Positions 48,295 to 61,400 of a stretch of DNA of 64,000 nucleotides are shown one piece after another. The DNA comes from Rebecca billardiae RCC1528. Lineage: Eukaryota > Haptophyta. How positions within the stretch are numbered: the first letter of the stretch is position 1; each line of letters starts with the position of its first letter. Made by a program: the position numbers and the translations under genes. The notes below the pieces were generated by a model. It made no database searches, was not told the origin of the DNA, and was given only the letters and a program-made list of their open reading frames with translations. The stretch is from the NCBI GenBank assembly GCA_965240325.2, contig OZ251231.1, positions 1,426,001 to 1,490,000 of the forward strand, written 5' to 3'.

Positions 48295-49398
48295 TCACGC
48301 CTGGAGCGCGTTGATGATGCTCGCCATAGAGCCCGCGAGGCACTCATTGACAAAGTCGCCGAACGGCGTGCCGCCGCCGAATGCGCGCTCGAAGAGCGCG
48401 GGCGCGATCACAACAAGTGCGATGATGATGGGCTCCTGAGAGAGGGCGCGGGGGCGCCGAGCGCGCGGCGCGAGCGCAGAGCGGCGGCGGGCGTGCAGCG
48501 TGAGCGTCGATCGGGAGGCGGGCGCGCGCGGGCGCGCGCGCGCGGCGCGGGCGGCACGCGCGCGGCCTGCTGCCTGCTGCGTGCGCACCTCGACGCCCAG
48601 GCTCTGCACCTCCGCCAGCCCCCACGACATCATCATGAGCCGCGTCTGCTCGTTCCCAAACTGGCGCGCGTACACGACGGCTAGCATCGCCATGGCGGTG
48701 AAGGCGGCCCAGACGGCGAGCCACGCGATGGCGAGGCGCACGCGCGGCGGCGGCGAGCAGCGCGCGAGCGCCGCCCGGCACGCGCGGAGCCGGCTCTCCC
48801 GCCGCCGCTTCTCGCGCGCCGCCTCCTCCTGCGTGCGACGCAGGCCGTGGGCGCGCGCGCGCGTGCGGTCAGTGGTGCGCGTGCGCGGTCAGTGGTGCGT
48901 GTGTGCGGTCAGTGGTGCGTGTGTGCGGTCAGTGGTGCGTGTGCGCGGTCGGCGGTGCGGCCCAGGGCAGCCGTGCGGCGCGCGGCGGCCGCGGCCGGCA
49001 GCGGGTGCACGCTCGGAGGTGCGGAGTGGCGCGCGGCCCGCCACGCGCCTCGCCCCGACGCGCGCCCACACACGCCCGCGCGCGCACCTTCACCATCCGG
49101 TCGTACCACCCCACCAGCTCGGCGAAGCTCACCAGACCGTCCGCGTCCAAGTCGAGCTCGTCGGCGACGATGCGCACGCGCCGCCGGCCCATCCGGAAGC
49201 CGAGGTCCTTGAGGAGCGCGCCGAGCTCGTCGATGTCGACCTGGCCCGAGCCGTCGGCGTCGTACCGCACGAACTTGCGCCGCAGCAGCCGCAGCGTCTC
49301 CGGCTCCAGGTCGTGCTCCACCTCCTCGCCGCCCAGCTCCGAGTCCTCCTCTGCAAAGTACACGCCGTCCGCGGCGCGCGAGCCGCCGCCGCCGCCGA

Positions 49399-49429
<31 letters not shown>

Positions 49430-52400
49430 CGAGGGCGTGGCGGGGGCGTGCTCGGCGGGGCCGATGGACGCGCCGCGCGGCGTGGCGCGCGACAAGGCGG
49501 CGCTCTCGGCGTGCGACGCGACGCGCATGCGCACGCGCGGCCCGCTGCTCGCCGCCGACGGCCGCGCCGCCGCCCCGCGCGCCGCCGCCCCCGTCACCGC
49601 AACGGCGCTGGCCGCCGTTGTGAACTTGAGAAGCGCCGGCCGCGGCGCCGAGGGCGGGAGCTCGCTCGCCGCGCGCACGGGCGGCGCGGTGGGCGAGCGC
49701 GGGCGCGGCGGCGAGGGCGGCGGCTCGTTGTACGCCGGCGGCGGCGGCCCGCGCTCACCGCCACCGCCACCGCCACCGCCGCTGCCGTCGGCCGCGCCGC
49801 CGCTCGCCCACGCGGCACTTGCCGGCGTAATGCTGGGCGGCAGCACAGAGCCCAGCGCTCCGCCGTACTCCCGCGCGCGGCTCATGCGCTCGGCGGGCGA
49901 GAGCGGCCGCGCCGGGTGGACGGGCGGCCGGCCGGACGACGCGTACACCGCCGCGCGCCGCGGCTCGAGCGACGACGACGACGACGACGGCCTCCTCGGC
50001 GCGGCCGGCTGGCAGCGCGCGCCGCTCGGCTCGCGGTGCGGTCGCGAGGTCTGAGGGCGGGCGGGCGGACGCGTGCGCACGGTGGGCGTGGCGGACGCGA
50101 CGGACGACGCGGGCGGCGAGGACGGCGCCGTCGTCGGCGCTGGCTTGGCGGGCTGCGCCGCTGGCGCCGCCGGGGCGGGCGTCGCGCGCGTGAAGACGCG
50201 CCCACCGCCGGCAGCGGCGGGCTGCGCGCCGCCGGCAGCGGCCGGCGCGCCGGCCGGCGCGCCGGCCGGCGGCGCTCGCGGGCTGCGCAGGTGAAACGTC
50301 TGCCACAGCAGCGCGAGCGTGTTGCGGTCGACGCCGCCGCCCTCCGCTGTGTCCAGCCTGCGCGTGATCTCGTTCAGCCGGCGCACGCGCCGCCGGTCGT
50401 GCGAGCGCGGCGTCGGCTCGGCCGAGCCCGCCGCCGAGCAGCCATCCGCGACCGGCTGCGCGCACACGTCCGCTCCGCCCGCCATCGCCTGGCGGAGCGC
50501 GCGCAGCTTGGTGCTCGAGCGCGGGCGCTCGGGGCGCTCGGCGTCGTCGACGCCGACGCGCGCGTGCCTGTACTCGTCCAGCCGCGCGCGCGGCGTCGGA
50601 CCGCCGCCCGCCACCGCCTCGAGGCGCTCCTCGGCGGCGGCGGAGAGCCGCGCGCTGCGCCGCGCGCTCCGGCGCACGCCGCCGCCGCCGCCGCCGTCCG
50701 CGCCGCCGTCGTCGCCCTCGCTCCCGCCAGAGTCGACGGCGCGCGAGCGCGAGCGCACGCCGCCGCCGGCCGAGCCGCCGCGCGCGTGCGCGGGCGCGGC
50801 GTCGCCCGCCTCGCTCCCCGAGTCGGTCGTCGCGTCGTCCTCCTCCTCCTCGTCCCCCGAGCCCTCGGAGCGGGTCAGGTCGGCCTCGACCTCGGCGGCG
50901 CCGCCGCCCTCGGGCGCGATCCGGATCGCGCGCCGCGCACGCCCGCTGGAGGGGCGGGGCGCGGGCGGCGTGGGCACCGCGGCGCTCTGCCCGTCCCACG
51001 GCGCGCACACCGGCTGGGTCGGGTCTCGCGGGCTCGCGCCGCACGACGCCGCCGCGTGCTGCGCGCGCCACAGCGCTCGCTCGCCGCCGGACGCCGGCGC
51101 GGCGCGCCCGCGCGCGGAGCTCGGCCGAGAGATCGGAGCGGCGCGCGGCGCGGACTCAAAGCGCGCGCGCAGCGAGGGCACGCGCGCGGCGGGCGGGCCG
51201 ACCTCCGCGCCCTCCTCGGGCGAGATGCGCGCGACCTGCGAGCGCGGCGTGAGCGCGGCGGGCGCGAGCACGCGCGCCGCCGGCGCGCCCACCTCCGCGC
51301 CCTCCTCGGGCGAGATGCGCGCGACTTGCGAGCGCGGCGTGAGCGCGGCGGGCGGTGCGAACACGCGCGTGGCCGCCAGTGCCGCGCCGCCCGCAACGTC
51401 CGCGCCCTCCTCGGGCGAGATGCGCGCGGCCTGCGAGCGCGGCGTGAGCGCGGCGGGCGCGAGCACGCGGCGCGTCGCCGCCGCGCCCGCCTCCGCCGCG
51501 CCCGCCCGCGCCTCGGCGCCCGCCGGCGCGTCGCCGGCGCCAGCGTCGGCGCGCGCCGCGCCTTCGGCCGAGTCCGCGCCGCCCGCGCGCGCGCCCGCCT
51601 CGGCGGCGTGCGGGCGCGAGCGGCGGAAGCTCGCGACGGGCGAGCGGCCCGCGGAGGACGGGCGGCTCGGCGACGCCGCGCGCTGCTCGGGCAGCGCGAC
51701 CACGCCGAGCTGCGCCGCGCGCAGCGTGCGCCGCACCGAGAAGCGGAAGACCGAGCGCTCGCGCGCCGCCTGCGCGGGCGTGCGCTGCGCCGCGCCGGCC
51801 GTCGCGTCCGGCTCGCCCTTGAGGAGCAGGCCGAAGGCGCGCTCGGAGAGCGTGCCCGAGCTGCGGCCGTAGCCCCACGCGAGCACGAGCTTGTGCACCT
51901 CGAGCGCGGGCACGAGCAGCCCGCCGGTGAACAGCGCGGCGAAGACGATGTGCACGAGCGAGACGGCGGCGCCGTCGGCCGTCGTCGGCGCCGGGTCGGC
52001 GTCGAACAGGATGCACGAGATGAGAACGCCCAGCATGGCGACCGACCAGAAGAGCTGGCAGAGCTCGGCGCGCTTCGCGTCCTCGGGGTCTCCGAACCAC
52101 AGCCCGAGCACCGTGTGGTCGCTCTGGATCTTGTCCAGCACGCGCCGCACCACCTTGGTCAGCGTGTGCTCCGTCTTTGGGTCCCCGCCTCGTAGCTTGA
52201 GGGCGGCGCCGAGCGGCACGCCTGCGCGCTCCGCGTCCGCGCGCACGTCGTCGCGCGCGATGCGGCCGCGCGCGTGGCGCTGCAGCACGAGCGCCGCGCG
52301 CTCCGCCTTCGCCGCCAGCGCGTCGTCCACCGCGTCCAGCCGCGCCTCGAGCCGCTCGGCGAACGTCGCCGCCCGCGCCTTGCGCTCGAGCTCGGCCTGG

Positions 52401-55400
52401 GCCGCGCGCGCGCGCCGCTCGCTCGCGTCGCGCTTGTCGCGCGCGGCGAAGAAGAGGAGCGTGAGCGCGTTGGCGCCCGCCATGCCGAGGACGAGGCCGT
52501 ACACCCACGGGTTCTCCGCCAGCTCGGGCGCGGCGAGCACCGCGAAGTCCTCCCCCGACAGCGTGTTCACGTTGAACGACTCGGCGTCCGAGCTGAACTG
52601 GTCGGCACTCGTCGGCACAGAGAGACCTCCAAAGTCGGTGAGGTGGTCGCACGCGCAGTACAGCCAGTCGGGCTTGGCGCCGGCCGGGAGCTCGCGGTCC
52701 TCGGAGGGGAGCGTCTCGCACCCCTCGCTCGACCAGCGCTCGCGCGCCTCGTCCCAGTACTGGCACGTGTCGCGCAGCTCGCACGCCGCGCCGTACCACG
52801 GCGGAGGGCACTCGCACGCGCCACCAAAGCACGGGGAGCGCCCGTTGCACTCGTCGAACTCGACGCACGTGCCGGTGGTGCCGTAGACCTTGGCGGTGGG
52901 CCTGGCCTGCTGCAGCGGCAGCGCGACGATCAGCGGCTCCGCCAGCCCGCCGATCTCGAGCTCGTCGCCCGACGCAGCCGAGCGCAAGGTCACGGACAGC
53001 ACGCCCGTGCGCAGCCCGCTGCCCGCGCCCGAGCTCGCGCCGAGCGCCAGGCTGACGCCGCCGCCGCCGCCGCCCGCCGTCGCGTTGGCGCCGTGGGCGA
53101 CGGCGTGCACGTTGCGATCGAACGAGGCGAACACGACGTCCACGCCGCCGCTGAGCGCGCCCGCCGGCTGCCCGTCGAGCAGGCCGGACGGGACGGCGAG
53201 AGACGCGGCGCCGCCCGCGCCGCCGAGCGCGCCGCCCGCGCCCGCGCCGCCAAAGCCGAGCAGCGCGGCCGGGTCGACGCGCGTCGCGCTCAGGTTGAGG
53301 TTGGCGCCGAGCACTTCGAGCGGGGGCTCGCCCACCACCGCGCCGGCGAGCAGCGCGCCCGCCAGCCCCGACGCCGCCGCGCGCGCCTCCTCCTCCACCG
53401 CGCCCAGCTCGTCCAGGCTCAGAACGCTCGCGTTGGCGCCGAGCACGCCGTCGATAGTGCGAAAAAGCGCGGCGGCGGTGTCGGCGTCGACGCCGACGGC
53501 GGCAGACTCGCGCGCGAGCGAGGCGGCCTGCGCGATCGACGACGCCTGCGACGGCCCGTCGAGCGGCACGCCGCTCGAGACCACGCTGTCGAGCACGCCC
53601 GCGCTCAGCTTGCGCGACGTCGCCGTCGAGACCGCCACCGCCGCCGCGTCGCCGAGCACGGCGATCATCTCGCGCACGACGGCGGACGCGCTCTCGTTGG
53701 CCGAGTTGGACGCGTCCAGGAACGGCGCGCACGGCACGAGCGACTGCGCGAGCGCGCCGAGGATCTGCTTCGCCGCGTCGCCGCTCGCGCGCTCGACCGC
53801 GTACCGCGCGCTCTCGAGCGCGCCGGGCACGGTCGCGCCGCACGTGCTCGACGGGAGCGGCAGCACGAGCACGTCGACGGCGGCGGCGGCCGCGGCGCCG
53901 AGCGCGTCGAGCACCTCGACGCCGAGCGAGAGGTTGCCCGCGGGCAGCACGGCGCGCGCGGCGGGCGTGCGCAGCGTCTCGCCGAGCGACGCGCGCGCGC
54001 CGCTGCGCGCCGCGGAATACGAGAACGCGTAGCGCAGCGGCAGGTCCTCCGGGTCATCCGCCCAGCCGAGCGCCGAGAGGGCGTGCGGGGAGATGAGGGC
54101 GAACGCGCCCGAGCGCGGCGAGACGCGGAGCACGCCGCCGTGCGGCGGCCGGTTGATGAGCACGCGCACCTCGGCGCTCGCCACCTGCTCGCTCCCGCGC
54201 ACCTCGAGCCGGAACGCGTACTCCGCGCCCGGCGTGAGCGCGCCCGAGCTGAGCGCGAGCGCCGCGCCGCGCACGCCCGTCGCCGAGACGCCCGGTGCGG
54301 TCAGGTCGAACGGCACCTCGGCGCCGCCCACGATGGCGGCCGCGCTCCACAGCCGCGAGTACGACACGAGGCCGCGCGCCTGCAGCGAGGCGGAGGCCTC
54401 GTCGAGGCTCGTGCTCAGCACGAGCCGCTGCGTCGGCCGCTCCCACGTCGGGTTGTGCTTGCGAGCCTCGAGGGGCGCAAACGAGATCGAAGGCACCACG
54501 CCCGAGATCACCCGCACCCGAACGGACGCGCCGGCCGGTGCGAGGCCGGGCTTGGAGAGGGAGAGGCTCGCGCGCCACACGCCGAGCGAGAGCGTGCCGG
54601 GCGGCACGAGCAGCGCGCGCGCGTTGTGCACCGTCGCGTTGCGCGCCACCGCCTCCGCCAAGCCCACCGCCGCCGCCTCCTCCGCGCCGCCGCCGCCCGC
54701 ACCGGCAGCGCTGCTCGCGAGCTCGAGCGACCAGCTGAAGCGGAGCGCCGCATCGGGCACGCGCGCGCCGCTCGCGTCGAGCGCGCGCGGCACGTTAGGG
54801 TCGGACGAGGCGGAGGCGTCGACGTTCAGCTCGGATGCGTCGGACGCGCGCCGGTCGCCGCCGGCGATCACCGCGCGCAGCGGCTCCGGCACGACGCGCA
54901 GGCGCACGCTCGCGGAGGTGCGCGCGCTCGGCTGCGCGCGCATGAACGCCACGAGCTGAAGCGTGTACGTGCGGCCGGCGCGCAGCGAGAAGGGCGGGAG
55001 GAGCAGCGTGGCGCGCGTGGCGGCGGAGAGGTCGAGCTCGGCCGCGGCGTCGGGCTCGGGCTCGCCGCTCTCCGACAGCGTCGCGTTCAGCGCGCGCCAC
55101 TCGAAGCCGACCGCCGCGCCCTCGCCCACCGCCCAGCACTCGGCCAGGCTCGCCGCGCCGAGGAGGAGCGCCTCTGCGGACGCGCGCACGGCCTGCTCGA
55201 ACGGCCCGTCGATCACGAGGCTGGGGCTCGGCACGGCCGTGCGCGACACCTCCCACTCCGCCACATTCGACGGCACGCCGAGGAACGACGTCACGCGCAG
55301 CTGGAACACAAAGTGCTCGCCGCGCACGGACGGCAGCTCGAGCGCGCGCGTGTCGGGCGGGAGCGCCGCCAGCACCGCGTTCAGCTCGGACGCAAAGTCG

Positions 55401-58400
55401 GAGCGCGCCGGGTCGACGTGCCACGAGTACGTGGCGGGCTGCAGGCCGCCGCCCACGGACGCGGAGCCGTCGAGCCGCAGCGGCTCGTCCGGACACGCCG
55501 ACAGCTGCGTCGGCCCGACGAGCGCCGCCACGGGCGTCGGGCAGCGCGTGAGGCACGGCGCGTCCGCGTCCACGGTCGCGCCGGCGCCGTGCGGCGTGCA
55601 GAGCTCGTGCGGGCATGTCGCGTTCGACGCGGCGGCGGGCTTGAGCACGCCGCCGCGCACGCCGACGCGCGAGCCCGGCCCGAGGGTCGAGCGGATGCTG
55701 AGGCCGACCACGAGCGTGCTGCCACCCTCCCAGTGGCACATGGGCTCGTCGGCGGGCGCGTCGGCGCCGTCGCCGCGCAGAGCGGCGACCGTGTCGTCGT
55801 CGAGGACGAGCCGGCACGGCTGCTGCCCCACCATCGCCGCGCGGTTCGTCGGCTGCTCGCCGAACTGGACGACGAGCTGCGTCGCCTCGTCGTTGAACGC
55901 GGCAGATACGATCTCGGGCGCGTGCAGCCCAACGAACGTGAACCACACGCCCTCGCCGCCGCCGCCGCCGTCGGCCGGCGCCGGGTGGAACTGCTGCCCG
56001 TTGAGCGAGACGCGCACGCGCGCGAACCCCTCCGCGCCGTAGCCGGTGCGCAGCGAGATCGACGCGTCGTCGGCGCCGAGCGTGGCCTGCGCGAGGGTGG
56101 GGCCGAGCCGGACGAGCGGCGCGGGCGCCTCCGCCGTGCTCGCCGCCAGCGCGCCGAAGCCCGAGCCGGACACGACGGCGGTGAGCCCGCCGATCGCGAG
56201 CCCACTCGACGGCGAGATTGCAATCACGACGGGCGGCTCGTAGAAGACGAACTGCGTGGGCGCGGCGGCGGTGGAGGCGGCCGAGCCGGCGTTGAGCGAG
56301 AGCGCGAGCGAGGCGTTGCGCGCGCCGCCCACGGCCGGCGTCGTGCACACCGCGCGCGCCGTGCCGTCCGACAGCGGCGCGAGCAGCGTCGCCGCCACCG
56401 AGCACTCCGCTCCGCCGTCGAGCACGCAGCACAGCTGGCCGTCGCCAAAGTCGCGGAAGCCGCCACCCAGCAGCGTGACGCGCGTGCCCCCGCCGACGGG
56501 CCCGCCCGGCGGCCAGATCGCGTCCACGCGCACGGCCGAGGGCTCGTACAGCTCGACTCGCAGCGCGTCGAAGAGCTCGGGCACGGCGTTCGCCCCGCCG
56601 TTGAGCGAGAGCCGCAGCGAGTAGAGGCCAGCAGGCGCGCGCGGCGGCGTGTGGCAAGCCACGCGCGACTCGCCGAGCACGGCGCCCTGCACGTCGAGCG
56701 CGGCGGCGCCGGGCGCGCTGAAGGTGCACACGGTGGCGCCCAGGTCCACAAAGCCCGCGCCGCGCAGCTCGAGCGCCGTGCCCGCGCCGACGGGCGCGCC
56801 TGCGGGCGAGGCGCCGTCCACGCGCGCCGTGTACAGCTGCAGCACTGCGCCGGAGTCCGTGTATGCGTGGCCGTCGAGCGACACCTCGACGCCGATCGAG
56901 CGGAGCGGCGACAGCGGCGAGATGTACACACCCTGGCAGACGAGCGCCGACGCGCCGGCGTCCGGCATCGTCGCCTCCACCGCCTCGCCCACGCCGCCGA
57001 AGCGCACGCGCAGCCCGCCGTAGTCGGCGAAGTTGGCCCCTTGCACGCTCACGGTCCCGACCTGCGCGCCGCGCGGCCAGCCGGGCGGCGCGAGCGAGTC
57101 GATCGTCACGGCGCTCAGGTCGTAGTAGGCGAAGCCGTCTGCGGCCAGGATCGGGTCGAAGGGGCGGCCCGTCTGCGGGTCGGCGAGCTCGGCGAGGATG
57201 CTCACCGCCACCGCGCCCGCCTCCGCGCGCGCGGGCGCGGCGCACTCAAGCCGCGTCTCGCTCACGCTGAGCACCGCCGCTCGCGCGCCGCCCACGAGGC
57301 AGGTGATGTTGCCGAGCAGCGGCGCGGCGCGCGAGAAGCCGGAGCCGAGCAGCGTGATGGTTGTCGGCGCGCCCACCGCCGCGCCCGTCGGCACGACGCG
57401 CTCGATCTCGGCGAGCGCCAGCGGGTCCGCCGGCAGCGCCACCGACAGCGCCGTCCGCGGGAAGAGCGCCGCCGGCAGCGCTCCGCCGCCGTCGCCTCCG
57501 CCGCCTTCGCCGCCTTCGCCGCCGCCGCCAAAGCGGTAGCACAACAGGAGGCCTGTGTGGGTCGAGGCGAAGGTGAAGTTGGCGGCGCCGCCGCTGACGG
57601 TGGCCGTGACGTTCTCCACCGCGAGCCCCGGCTGCGCGCACGCCGCGCTCCCGCCGCCCTCGCCGAGCGCCACCTCGCGCCGCACCCACCACGCCAGGTC
57701 CCCGTCCATCAGGCCGACGCCCCCGAAGCGGACCGTCTCGGCCGCGCGCACGGCGCCGATCGCGACGCGCGGCGTGCGCACCTCGAGCACGTCGAGGCCC
57801 TGCAGCTGCGCGTACAGCCGGAAGGGCTTGTCGCCGAAGGCGTAGCACAGCCTGAACCCCAGCCCGCCCGCGCTGGGCAGGAACGTGTGCCGGACGCTCG
57901 CGCCCTCGCCCCCGCCCTCGCCGAGCGTGACGGGCTGGCTTCCGCCAAACATCTCGAGAGGGCCGCCCTCGCACGACGTGGCGGAGGCGGGCACCCAGAA
58001 CGCGGCGTCCGCCGCGGAGACGCCCGCGCCGAGCAGCGTCGCCGTGTGCGCCGTCCCCACCACCGTGCGGTTCGGCCCGCCCACCGCGCGCAACCCGAAC
58101 ACCTCCAGGGTAATTCCGGAGTAGGCGCGCCAAGGCTCGGCCGCGTGCCGAAAGCACAGCTGCAGGGCGCCGTCGCTCGGGCTGAGCGGCGTGAACGCGG
58201 CCTCGCCGAAGCGGACGGTCCACGCGCCGCCGTACTCGGGCCTCGCGCCCGACTCGGCGCCCTCCGCCGCCGCGCACTCCGCCGCGTCGCGCACCCAGAA
58301 GCCGCGGTCGCCGTCGGCGATCCCAACGCCCACCAGCGGAACGGCCTCGGCCGCGCCCGCGACCGCGACGGTGCGCGCCGGCCCTTGCACCTCGGCGACG

Positions 58401-61400
58401 ACGAGGCGGTGGTCGGCGTACAGCGCGAAGGGCTCGTCGCGGTGGCGGTAGCAGAGCCGCGCGTCGGCCACCGCGCGCCCGAAGCTCACCGACACCTCGC
58501 CGCCCGCCGGCACCTCGGCCTCTGCGAGCGGCGCGGCCGCAGCCGCTCGCTCGCACGCCGTGGCCGTGCCGTTGGCGAGCACCCAGCGCGCGGCGTCGCC
58601 CGCCGAGACGCCGACGCCGCGGAAGGCGAAGGGCTCGGCGACGGCGAGGACGGCGAGCGTGCGCCGCGCGCCGCTCAGCCCGAGCACGTCGAGCGTCGTG
58701 TTGCCGTACAGCGCGAACGGCTCCGAGCCGAACCGAAAACAGAGCACGCGGCCGGTGCCGGCGCGGCCGGCAGTTGGCAGCGGCGCCGCACCGCCCGCGA
58801 CGAGCTGCGTGCCGCCTGGCGCGTTGGCGGCGGCGCAGCTGTCGGCGGCGGCGCCGCTCTGCACCCAGCGCACCGCGTCGCCGTCCGCGACGCCGTACCC
58901 GCTCGGCACGAACGCCTTCGCCACGCCCTTCACCGCGTCGACGTGCGAGCGCGCGCGCGCCAGTCCGCGCACATGCAGCCGCGCGCTCGAGTAGAGCACT
59001 TCGCTCTCGCCTGCAAACGTGTAACACAGCTGCAGCCCGCTGGGGTGCTCGGCGGTGGTGGCCGTCGGCGTGAAGCGGAGGGCACCGGCCGCGTCGACGA
59101 GCAGCGCGCCGCCGAACGCGCCGCCGCCCGCGTCGCCCGCAGGCTCGTCGGCGCACGCCGTCGCGTCGGCGCGCACCCAGCGCGCCCGGTCGCCGGGCGT
59201 AATGCCGACGCCGCGCAGCGGCACGGCCTTGCCCACGCCAGCGACCGCGATCGTCTCGGCGGGCCCGGAGATGTCGAAGACGTCGAGCTCGAGCGAGGCG
59301 GCGGCGGACGCGTTCACGTACACGCCCGTCCCTTCGAAGCGGAAGCACAGCGCCAGGCGGAGCGCGGGCTCCGACGGCGTGAACAGCGCCGCGCCGCGCA
59401 CAACGCTGAACTCGCCGCCCAGCGCATCGGCCGCGCCGCCGGCCGCGCACGCGGCCGCGCCCGGCGGCGCCCAGTACGCCGAGTCCGAGCCGCCGAGCCC
59501 GACGCCGCTGAGCGCCAGCGCCTCGGGCACGCCGGCGACCGCGACCGTGCGCGCCGGGCCCGTTACGCCGAGCGCCTGCAGCGTAGGCCGCGCGTACGCT
59601 CGCCAGCCCGACCCGCGCGCTCGCTCGAAGCGAAAGCAGAGGGCGAGTGTGCCGTTCGGCGTGGGCGGCACGGCGCGCAGGGTGAAGCGCGCCCAGCCGT
59701 CGTCGTCGACGGTGCCCACGCCGCCGTACGCGCCGAGCGCCTCGCCCGCCGCGCAGTGCGCCGCGTCCTCTGCCCAGAAGAAGCCGTCGCCGCCGCCCAC
59801 GCCCACGCCCGCAAGCTGCACGGCGACGGGCGCGCCGACGGGGGCGCGCGCGCTCGCCGGGCCTTGCACGTCGAGCACGTCGAGCGCGGCGGCGTGCGCG
59901 AAGAGCGCCGGCGGCTCGGTGTCGCTGAACTGCACGCACGGCGCGAAGCCGAGCCCGGCGCTCCCAAACTCGAAGCTCGCCGTCCCGTTCGCGTCGAGCG
60001 GCCGCGCGGCCGTCGAGCCCGCAGGCGCCTCGGCCGACGCAGCGCACGCGTCCGCGCCCGCGCCGGGCGGCAGCCAGCGCACGAGCACGCCGCCGGCGCG
60101 CACGCCGACTCCGCTGAGCGAGATGGGCGTGGGCACGGCGCGGAGCACGGACACGAGCGCCGGGCCGTCCACGCCGAGCGACGCGAGCGTGTGCGCGCGC
60201 ACGAGCACCGCTCGCTCGCCTCGGAACGAGTAGCAGAGCAGCAGGCGCGACGCGACGACTGTGGCGGTGAGGCGCACGGCGCCGCCTGTGCCCACCTCGA
60301 GCAACCCGCCGTACTGGGCGCGCGGCGGCTCGCTCGCGCACTCGAGCGCGGTGCTGTCCACCCACCACGCGCGGTCGCCCGGCCCGACGCCGCGCCCGGC
60401 GAGGCGCAGCTCCTTCTCCACGCCTGACACGATCGCATGCCGCGTGCCAAACCGCGCGCCGCCGCCCTCGCCCTCGCCGCCGCCGCCGCCACCGCCGCCG
60501 CCGTCGCCGTCGTCGCCGTGATCGTCAAAGCCGAGCAGCTCGAGGGTCACGTTGACGCGCGCGGCGCCGAGGCCGGCGAACGCGTAGCAGAGGGCGAGCC
60601 GCGTGCCGCCGCCCGGCGCGAGCGACGTGAACGTTGCCACGGCGCGCGAGCCGACGACGGCGAGCTCGCCCGCGCCACCGGCGTCGGAGGCGGCAGCCGC
60701 CGAGCAGTTGGCACTGCCGTCTGACGCGTCGATCCAGCGCGCGGTGTCGCCCGTGGCCACGCCGAGCCCGCTGAAGCTGAGCGGCGTGGGCACCCCCGCG
60801 ACCGCGAACGCGCGGCTCACGCCGCGCAGCTCGAGCACGTCGAGCAGCACCGTCGGCTCGGCGCGCCACGCGGCCGTGCCGTTGCGAATCGTGCACAGCA
60901 CCGCCGCCCAGCCCGCTTCGTCGAACGCCCACTCCAGGGCGCCATCCGGCGGCAGCGGGATGCCCGCGGGCCCTCCGAACGCGTCGGAGGACGGCAGCGA
61001 GCAGTTCGCCGTGCCGAACGGCGCCCAGCGCACCGGCGCGCCGGGCGAGAGCCGCTCGTCATCCAGCGGCAGCCGCAGCGTCACGCGCGAGCCGACGAGC
61101 GCGCGCAGCGAGGTCGTGTTGTAGCGGAGTGGCGGCGGCGGCGAGGGCGGCGGCGGGCTCGGCGGCGGCGGGCTCGGCGGCGGCGAGGGCGGCGGCGAGG
61201 GCGGCGGCGAGGGCGGCGGCGCGGGCGGCGGCGAGGGCGGCGGCGCGGGTGGCGGCGCGGGCGGCGGCGAGGGCGGCGGCGTGGGTGGCGAGAGCGGCGG
61301 CGGCGACGGTGGTGACGGCGGCGGGAACGGCGAAGCGCGCGGGGGCGGCGGCGGGCTCTGAGGCGGGCTCGGCGGCGGCGGGCTCGGCGGCGGGCTCGGC

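Noticed and set aside
48500-52195. Plus-strand frame of 1,231 codons
   Set aside because: Low-complexity Arg/Ala sequence opposite the cytosolic loop, EF-hands and TM4 exon of giant gene 2.
52274-60427. Plus-strand frame of 2,717 codons antisense to giant gene 2
   Set aside because: Arg/Ala-rich composition typical of antisense to GC-rich coding sequence; the minus strand has clear domains.
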